Assembly (NCBI GenBank): GCA_026004035.1
Contig: BPII01000002.1
Coordinates: forward strand, 124,001-188,000
DNA from: Candidatus Sericytochromatia bacterium
GTDB lineage: Bacteria; Cyanobacteriota; Sericytochromatia; UBA7694; JACMQJ01
Direction of reading: 5' to 3'
Length of the DNA stretch: 64,000 nt
Shown: in pieces, positions 58,894-64,000 of the stretch
Numbering within the stretch: position 1 is the first letter of the stretch
Layout: each line of letters starts with the position of its first letter
The notes under the pieces: model-generated
Seen by the model: the letters and a program-made list of their open reading frames with translations, nothing else
Told to the model about the DNA's origin: nothing
Databases searched by the model: none
Made by a program: the position numbers and the translations under genes

Positions 58894-59835
58894 TCAATTA
58901 CTTAATTGAACTGATAAAATACCTGAACAAACTTTAATAGCTCTTATTACCATATAAGGATTTATATTATCTGGAAATCTTACTATAAAGGAATTAAAGC
59001 CTTTTTTATATAAAATTTTGCCATTTGATTGTTCTATAATCCATTTAATATCTTCTTCTCTATCTGTTTCAAAAGATATTTTTATTTCTTTCTGATAATT
59101 TATAGGTATATTTGTTACTATACCACTATTTAAATAATTAGATAATTCATTTTTAACTTCATTTTTATTTTGATTATTATTATCATTATTATTAGAAGTA
59201 GGTAAATTATTTTTTACAGGTTCAAAAGAGCTTACTAAATCACTATTATTTATAACTGATAATGTATAATCTAGATCTGTTTCCTCTGGTATATTAACTT
59301 TATATAATTTATTCTTATCATCATATTCAAAGTTTGCACCTGATAATAACTTTAAATTATCAATATCTTCACTATTAATATTATCTTTAAACTTAATAGT
59401 GTATTCTTTATTTAAAGGTTGAGAAAATAAATCAGTATTTTCTTTATTTTCTTCAATTATATTTTCTTCATTATCTTTATTTTCTTTATTTTCTTGATTA
59501 TATTTAGGCAAATCATTTCTTATATATATATTTGAGCTAATATTATCATAAGATTTTATAGAAGGTAAAGGAGTGACTTCTTTAACATTTTTAATTATGC
59601 TAAAAAATTCAGAATATTTATCCAATAAATCCTTTGTAACTATTCTATCAATCTTAAACTCATATTCTTTATCATTTAATTTTTTAAATTTTGTTGATGT
59701 TAATTTAGTTATCTTGTTTAAAAAGTTGATATCCACTTTATTTATAAATGTTACTTTAACCGTGTCATGACCTACTTGTGCAATAGCTATTGAAGGAATT
59801 AGTATTAAATATATCAGTAAAAAAAATTTTTTCAT
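58894..59835 (-). CDS. Secreted protein of three degenerate repeats
   Basis: A 313-residue protein with a signal peptide (FFLLIYLILIPSIAIA). Three repeats of about 70 residues start VKVTFINKVDINFLN, YTIKFKDNINSEDID and KEIKISFETDREEDI; each is a strand-helix-strand-strand-helix pattern ending near a VxxVxP or VxSF. An Asn/Glu-rich linker separates the first two. The fold resembles ferredoxin-like inhibitor or prodomains, but no known family is recognised. It is probably periplasmic or secreted. Confidence 0.6.
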   Translation of the reverse strand: MKKFFLLIYLILIPSIAIAQVGHDTVKVTFINKVDINFLNKITKLTSTKFKKLNDKEYEFKIDRIVTKDLLDKYSEFFSIIKNVKEVTPLPSIKSYDNISSNIYIRNDLPKYNQENKENKDNEENIIEENKENTDLFSQPLNKEYTIKFKDNINSEDIDNLKLLSGANFEYDDKNKLYKVNIPEETDLDYTLSVINNSDLVSSFEPVKNNLPTSNNNDNNNQNKNEVKNELSNYLNSGIVTNIPINYQKEIKISFETDREEDIKWIIEQSNGKILYKKGFNSFIVRFPDNINPYMVIRAIKVCSGILSVQLSN

Positions 59836-59919
59836 TATTTTTTAAATGTATTAATTTATATTAAGTATAACATAAAATTTTTAAAAAAAATTGCTTAAGA
59901 ATTTTAATTATATAATGGC

Positions 59920-62900
59920 TTAATTTAATTCTCTTAGCCAACAAAATTTAAACTCTATATTTTTTCCTTTTTCAGGAAATATTAACTCAATAGCCTTTGT
60001 ATAATATTTTTTTTGAACTTTATAGATATGTTCAAGTTTTTCTGTATTAGTAATTTTATTTGTTTTATAATCCATAATTATTAGTTTATCATCTTTTTCA
60101 TAAACTAAGTCAATTATACCTTCTATATATTTATTTTCTTCTTTTAAGGTAAAAGGTAGTTCTCTAAATAAAATTTGTGAATTAGATATTTCATTATAGT
60201 ATTTTGAATTTAAAAAATTAAATAATATTTCTTCAGCTTCTTTAATGATTTTATTACTATATAAATTTTGATATTCTTGTAATTTCTTTATTATTTCCTC
60301 TTTAGCTAAATCTTTATTAGTTATGAAACTAAAACCTTCTAAAATTTTATGAACTAAAGTTCCAAGATTACTTGAATAGTTTTTTTCGTCTTTATCTTCA
60401 TAATAAATAAGCTCATAATCATCTTCATTTTTTAATTTATCTAATTCCATTAATTGTGAAACTGATATTATTTTTTTTATATTGATGTAAGTGTTATAAT
60501 CATTAGTTCTTTCTTCTTCTTTATTTTTGAGTAATTTAAATTCTTCTTCTAAATTATTATCTTTAGAACTAAATAACTTATTACTCCAATAATTACTATT
60601 TTCTGTATATATTTTATCAAGATACTGAATTTTTGCTTTAAAATATCTATTATTATTTTCTTCTATATCCTTAATAAGTTTAGATACTTTTTTTTGTAAA
60701 TCAGTTTTTATATTTTTTCCATTATTAGCCAAAATAATTAATTTTTCTTTAGCTCTTGTAAGTGCTACATATAAAAGTCTTTCTTCTGCATCAATATTTT
60801 TTTGTTTAACAATATCTTCTTTAAAGTTTTCAGATTTTACTACATTTCTTTTTTTATTATCTATTTTTATTTTATTATCTATTTTTACCATTAAACCATC
60901 TATATTATAAAAACCTTCTGTATTAGTATTATCTACTTCAAAAATATATGGAATTATTACAACTTTTGCTTCAAGTCCTTTAGCTTTATGTATTGACATT
61001 AATTTTATAAAACTTTCATCTTCTATTATTATATTTTCTACGTTTTCATCAGTATTTTCTAAAAATTGTATAAAATCTCTTAATTGAAAATTATTTCTGT
61101 CAAAGTTAGAAGAAAGCTTTACAAGTTTTTTTAAATTTTCTACTTTTTGTCTATAATCTGGATATAAAGAAAATTTTTCTACTATTTTAAACTCTTTATA
61201 CAAAATCTTTATCAATTTATGTATAGAATAATTTTCTATATTCTCAATAACATTTTTTATTTTTTGAAACTCTGGTATTGAATAAATATCTAATTTATTT
61301 CTTAAATTATATAAATCTAAGTCAGAGTAACAAAAAATAGGTGATTTTAAAACTGATAATAAATTTAATTCATCAAAAGGATACTTAATTAATTTTATCA
61401 AGTTTAAAACAGATATTATTTCAATTGTATTGTTAAATTGATTTTCCAAATAAGATATAAAAGGAATAGAATTATTTTTCAAAACATCTACTAGTTTTTG
61501 AGCACTTTTATTCTTTCTAAATAAAATTAAAATGTCTCCATATTTATAATTATTTTTTTCTATTAATTCTTTTATTTTATTTAAAATTACATGTTCTTCA
61601 TTATTAGTAAAAATTATTTCTATGTTTTCATCTTCAGCTTTATTATCTGCAATTAATTTATATGTATAATTAGCATTTTTTTTTCTTAAACTTGATAAAA
61701 AATCGCTATTTTCATTTGAAAATATATAGTTATAAAATTCTACTAAGTTTTTATTGCTTCTATAGCAAATGTTTAAATTTTTATTTTCAAAATTATTATT
61801 ACTTATAAATTCTATATAGTCATCTAAATTAGCGTTTCTCCATTCATAAATACATTGCTTAGGATCTCCTAACACAATAAAGTCTGATTTTTCGGATAAT
61901 ATTTTGAAAACTTCTAATTGTATATTATCTGTATCTTGAAATTCATCTACGATAATAGCTTTAAATTTGTTTTGAATTTTTTCTTTTATTTCTTTATTAG
62001 ATTTTAATAAATTCAAAGTCCTTATTAAAATATCATCATTATCAATAAAGTTATTTTCTATTTTTAAATTTTCTAATATTTTATCTAACTTTTTGAACTC
62101 GTTTAAAATTATTAAATAATTCAAATTTAAAACTTTATCTTTTAATAAAACTATTTTATCTATTAAAAGATTTTCTTTTATATTTAAATCTGAATATTCT
62201 TTCTTAATTCTATTTATTATAGTTTTTGCATTATTTGATATATTTTTTTGTGCAAGAAGTCTTGGAAATGTTTTATTGATTTCATTAAAATTAAAACTTG
62301 GTATTTCAATAATTTTATAAATTTCTATTAAGTCTCTTATTCTCAGTAAATCTTTTTTAAAAATTTTCTCTTCTCTTAATTCTATTAACTCCTTGTAATA
62401 AATATTTATAAAATCATTTAGTAATAAAATAGTTTCATTTTTTAAATTTTTTATTTCTTCTTCTTTTTTCTGGATATCATCATAATTTACATTTTTGTTT
62501 AAAATTCTAATCCTTTTTTGATAAAACTTTTTTAAAATATTTTTCAAGATTTTTTTATCTTGTATAAATTTTGAAATTTTATCTATATTATCTTGATTGT
62601 TTAATAAATATGTTTCAAAAGATTTATCAAAATAAATATCAAATTCATAATTGTTTAATACTTTTGTATTTTGATTAACGAATGTTTTATCAGAGTAATT
62701 TTTTAATATTCTTAAAAATAAAGAATGTATAGTTCCAATATATGAATCTTGAATTTTGTATATATTCTCAAAAATATTTTCTTTTTTAATATTACTACCA
62801 TGATATAATTCATTTTTTAATTTACTTATTATCCTGTTTCTTAACTCACCAGCTGATTTTTCTGTAAATGTAGAAATAAATAGTTCATTTATATTTATTC

Positions 62901-62988
62901 CTTTTAACAAATAATTATTATATACTTCTTCTACTAATTTATAAGTCTTACCTGTTCCAGCTGATGCTATGTAATTAACTTTTCTCAT
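59920..62988 (-). CDS. AddA-like UvrD-family helicase with RecB nuclease domain
   Basis: About 1022 residues. Helicase motifs: ASAGTGKT (I), STFTEKSAGELRNR (Ia), AIIVDEFQDTD (II), LGDPKQCIYEWRNA (III), SIHKAKGLEAKVV (V) and YVALTRAKEKLII (VI). The C-terminal nuclease shows EGIIDLVYEKDDKLIIMDYKTN, with the catalytic D, D and K. The combination is that of AddA, which with AddB resects broken DNA for recombination. No addB partner is adjacent, so the complex is not proved. The ATG at 62988 is chosen; an earlier TTG at 63039 overlaps the ATPase repeat tail. Confidence 0.85.
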   Translation of the reverse strand: MRKVNYIASAGTGKTYKLVEEVYNNYLLKGININELFISTFTEKSAGELRNRIISKLKNELYHGSNIKKENIFENIYKIQDSYIGTIHSLFLRILKNYSDKTFVNQNTKVLNNYEFDIYFDKSFETYLLNNQDNIDKISKFIQDKKILKNILKKFYQKRIRILNKNVNYDDIQKKEEEIKNLKNETILLLNDFINIYYKELIELREEKIFKKDLLRIRDLIEIYKIIEIPSFNFNEINKTFPRLLAQKNISNNAKTIINRIKKEYSDLNIKENLLIDKIVLLKDKVLNLNYLIILNEFKKLDKILENLKIENNFIDNDDILIRTLNLLKSNKEIKEKIQNKFKAIIVDEFQDTDNIQLEVFKILSEKSDFIVLGDPKQCIYEWRNANLDDYIEFISNNNFENKNLNICYRSNKNLVEFYNYIFSNENSDFLSSLRKKNANYTYKLIADNKAEDENIEIIFTNNEEHVILNKIKELIEKNNYKYGDILILFRKNKSAQKLVDVLKNNSIPFISYLENQFNNTIEIISVLNLIKLIKYPFDELNLLSVLKSPIFCYSDLDLYNLRNKLDIYSIPEFQKIKNVIENIENYSIHKLIKILYKEFKIVEKFSLYPDYRQKVENLKKLVKLSSNFDRNNFQLRDFIQFLENTDENVENIIIEDESFIKLMSIHKAKGLEAKVVIIPYIFEVDNTNTEGFYNIDGLMVKIDNKIKIDNKKRNVVKSENFKEDIVKQKNIDAEERLLYVALTRAKEKLIILANNGKNIKTDLQKKVSKLIKDIEENNNRYFKAKIQYLDKIYTENSNYWSNKLFSSKDNNLEEEFKLLKNKEEERTNDYNTYINIKKIISVSQLMELDKLKNEDDYELIYYEDKDEKNYSSNLGTLVHKILEGFSFITNKDLAKEEIIKKLQEYQNLYSNKIIKEAEEILFNFLNSKYYNEISNSQILFRELPFTLKEENKYIEGIIDLVYEKDDKLIIMDYKTNKITNTEKLEHIYKVQKKYYTKAIELIFPEKGKNIEFKFCWLRELN

Positions 62989-63035
62989 ATACAATAGTTT
63001 TAATATATTTAAAAAAATAATAACATGATTTATGC

Positions 63036-64000
63036 TCAAACTTCTGAAGTTTGCATTTTTTTAATTAACTTTAAAGAGTTAAATAAAACAATTAGTGAGC
63101 TAAAAGGCATTATTATAGAAGCCACAAAAGGATTTATGTAACCAAGTATTGCGAAAGGTATAGCTAATAAATTATAAGCTAAAGATAAAATTAAATTTTC
63201 TTTTATTATTCCATAAGTTTTTTCTGATATTTTCATTGCTTCAGATAATAAACTGAAATTTTCTCCTAGAAGTATTAAATCAGATTTTAATTTATTCAAA
63301 TCATTTTTAGGTGATATTGTTACTCCTAAATCAGACTGAACCATAGCTGGTGCATCATTTATACCATCTCCTATCATAGCTACCATTTCATTATTTTTTT
63401 GTAATGTTTTTATAAATTCAAGTTTTTCTTCAGGTAAAACCTCGCTTTTAAATTCATTTATATTTAATTCACTAGCTACTTCTTTAACAATATAATCTTT
63501 ATCGCCTGAAAGAATATAAACTTTTTTATTTCTTTTTTTAAGTTCATTTACTAAATTTTTCATATCTTTTCTAATTTCATCTTTCAATCTTATTATTCCT
63601 ATTAAACTATTATCATAAGATACAAATATATTTATAAGATTACTTTCTAATTTGATAGTCATATTTAATATTTACATTATTTTCAATTAAATATTCTAAT
63701 TTACCAATTATTATTTCTTTTACCTTTTAAGTAGCCTCTTATTCCTTTCCCTATTTCATATTTAAAACCAAGATGCTTTTTTTATTTCTAATTTTCTTTT
63801 AGTTGCTTCTTTAACTATTGAGTCAGCTATTGGATGCTCTGAATATCTTTCCAATGATGAGGCAATTTCTAATAACTTCATCTTCAGAATAATTATTAAA
63901 TGTTTGTATATTTACAATATTCATTTTTCCTGATGTTATAGTTCCTGTTTTATCAAAAACAAAATGTTTTATTTTACTCATTTTTTCAAAAGCTTCTGGT
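63036..64000 (-). pseudogene. Heavy-metal P-type ATPase, C-terminal part, frameshifted and cut by the window edge
   Basis: A clean frame from 63662 to 63036 has the hinge MIGDGINDAPAM (residues about 105), the conserved SDLGVTIS and two final membrane helices. Upstream, on the same strand but other frames, lie the phosphorylation motif FVFDKTGTITSG (about 63935), EHPIADSIVKEA (about 63820) and the SGKGIRG-like region. At least four frameshifts break it between 63650 and 63890. It resembles copper/heavy-metal transporters of the CopA/CtpA kind. The N-terminus lies beyond 64000. The last codons fall in repeat family 2. Confidence 0.8.
63037..63053 (+). repeat. Repeat family 2, partial copy (palindrome)
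   Basis: CTCAAACTTCTGAAGTTTGCAT, as in copies A and B, with the palindrome CAAACTTC-T-GAAGTTTG followed by a T run. On the minus strand this is the end of the P-type ATPase gene (codons for MQTSEV and stop). In the plus direction it is hairpin-like with a T tail. Confidence 0.7.

Noticed and set aside
63039..63039. TTG start for the AddA-like helicase at 63039
   Set aside because: It would sit inside the ATPase stop/repeat; the ATG at 62988 begins the family core directly.
63037..63053. Simple rho-independent terminator
   Set aside because: The hairpin is weak (8 A/T-rich pairs) and its T tail points in the plus direction, opposite to both adjacent genes; and the same sequence recurs as part of a longer repeat.

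Overview
This window is very AT-rich (roughly a quarter G+C by eye) and densely coded on both strands. It comes from a diderm bacterium: it has an outer-membrane porin, an usher-like barrel protein, lipoproteins, and parts of a flagellum, a Flp-type pilus and a DNA-uptake (ComEA/ComEC) system. CcsB points to c-type cytochromes and the molybdenum-cofactor operon to a molybdoenzyme. The phylum cannot be fixed from the sequence. The gene mix recalls uncultured AT-rich diderms such as non-photosynthetic relatives of Cyanobacteria, but that is a weak inference.

Layout. 1-2.75 kb: a Ser/Thr kinase fused to an AAA-like ATPase and a helical tail (minus strand, runs off the left edge). 3.2-8.9 kb: a porin and a molybdenum-cofactor operon, moeA-moaA-moaC-mobBA-moaD-moaE, behind a perfect FNR-type box. 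9.1-14.8 kb: a GspE-N-repeat protein, a Dna2-like nuclease-helicase, lipB, a phosphodiesterase and a phosphomevalonate-kinase-like protein. 14.9-15.5 kb: a Flp pilin and a solitary cyclic-nucleotide-binding domain. 15.7-18.1 kb: valS, broken by many frameshifts. 18.1-22.4 kb (minus): a flagellar rod/hook protein, a double HD-GYP protein, rnhB, a Nudix hydrolase and an unknown. 22.4-24.2 kb: the stub of a second lipoyl-transferase gene and two overlapping LysR-like regulators. 24.5-33.8 kb: a surface-fibre locus resembling a chaperone-usher system: propeller lipoprotein, pilin-like protein, two-Ig chaperone-like protein, usher-like barrel with SdrD-like and LysM parts, and a fibronectin-III lipoprotein. 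Every one of these five genes carries small frameshifts, mostly at homopolymers. 33.8-35.4 kb: a LipM-like acyltransferase and a phosphodiester glycosidase. 35.8-39.3 kb: a two-component pair and enolase. 39.6-42.5 kb (minus): comEA-comEC, with comEC split. 42.6-47.9 kb: wecC, allantoinase, allantoicase and an FHA-GAF-adenylate cyclase. 48.0-48.6 kb: a dead IS1-like element. 48.7-53.3 kb (minus): ccsB, an MfnF/hydantoinase-like ASKHA protein, hisS and a DUF58 protein. 53.8-57.4 kb: a biotin carrier domain, HMG-CoA lyase, two sugar ABC permeases, yceD and rpmF. 57.4-64 kb (minus): a TIR protein with a helical tail, a secreted three-repeat protein, an AddA-like nuclease-helicase and a frameshifted heavy-metal P-type ATPase.

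Two short repeat families are scattered through the gaps. One is a ~138-bp MITE with GACACTGGG ends, whose probable parent is the dead IS1-like element. The other is a ~100-bp element built around CAAACTTC-N-GAAGTTTG. A recurrent extended -10 motif (TGaTATaaT) lies 31-35 bases before the start codon of five genes. The most novel material is the surface-fibre locus, the TIR-helical protein and the repeat families. The many one-base frameshifts may be assembly error, gene decay or, in the surface locus, phase variation. The sequence alone cannot decide, but the damage to valS, normally essential, favours error.
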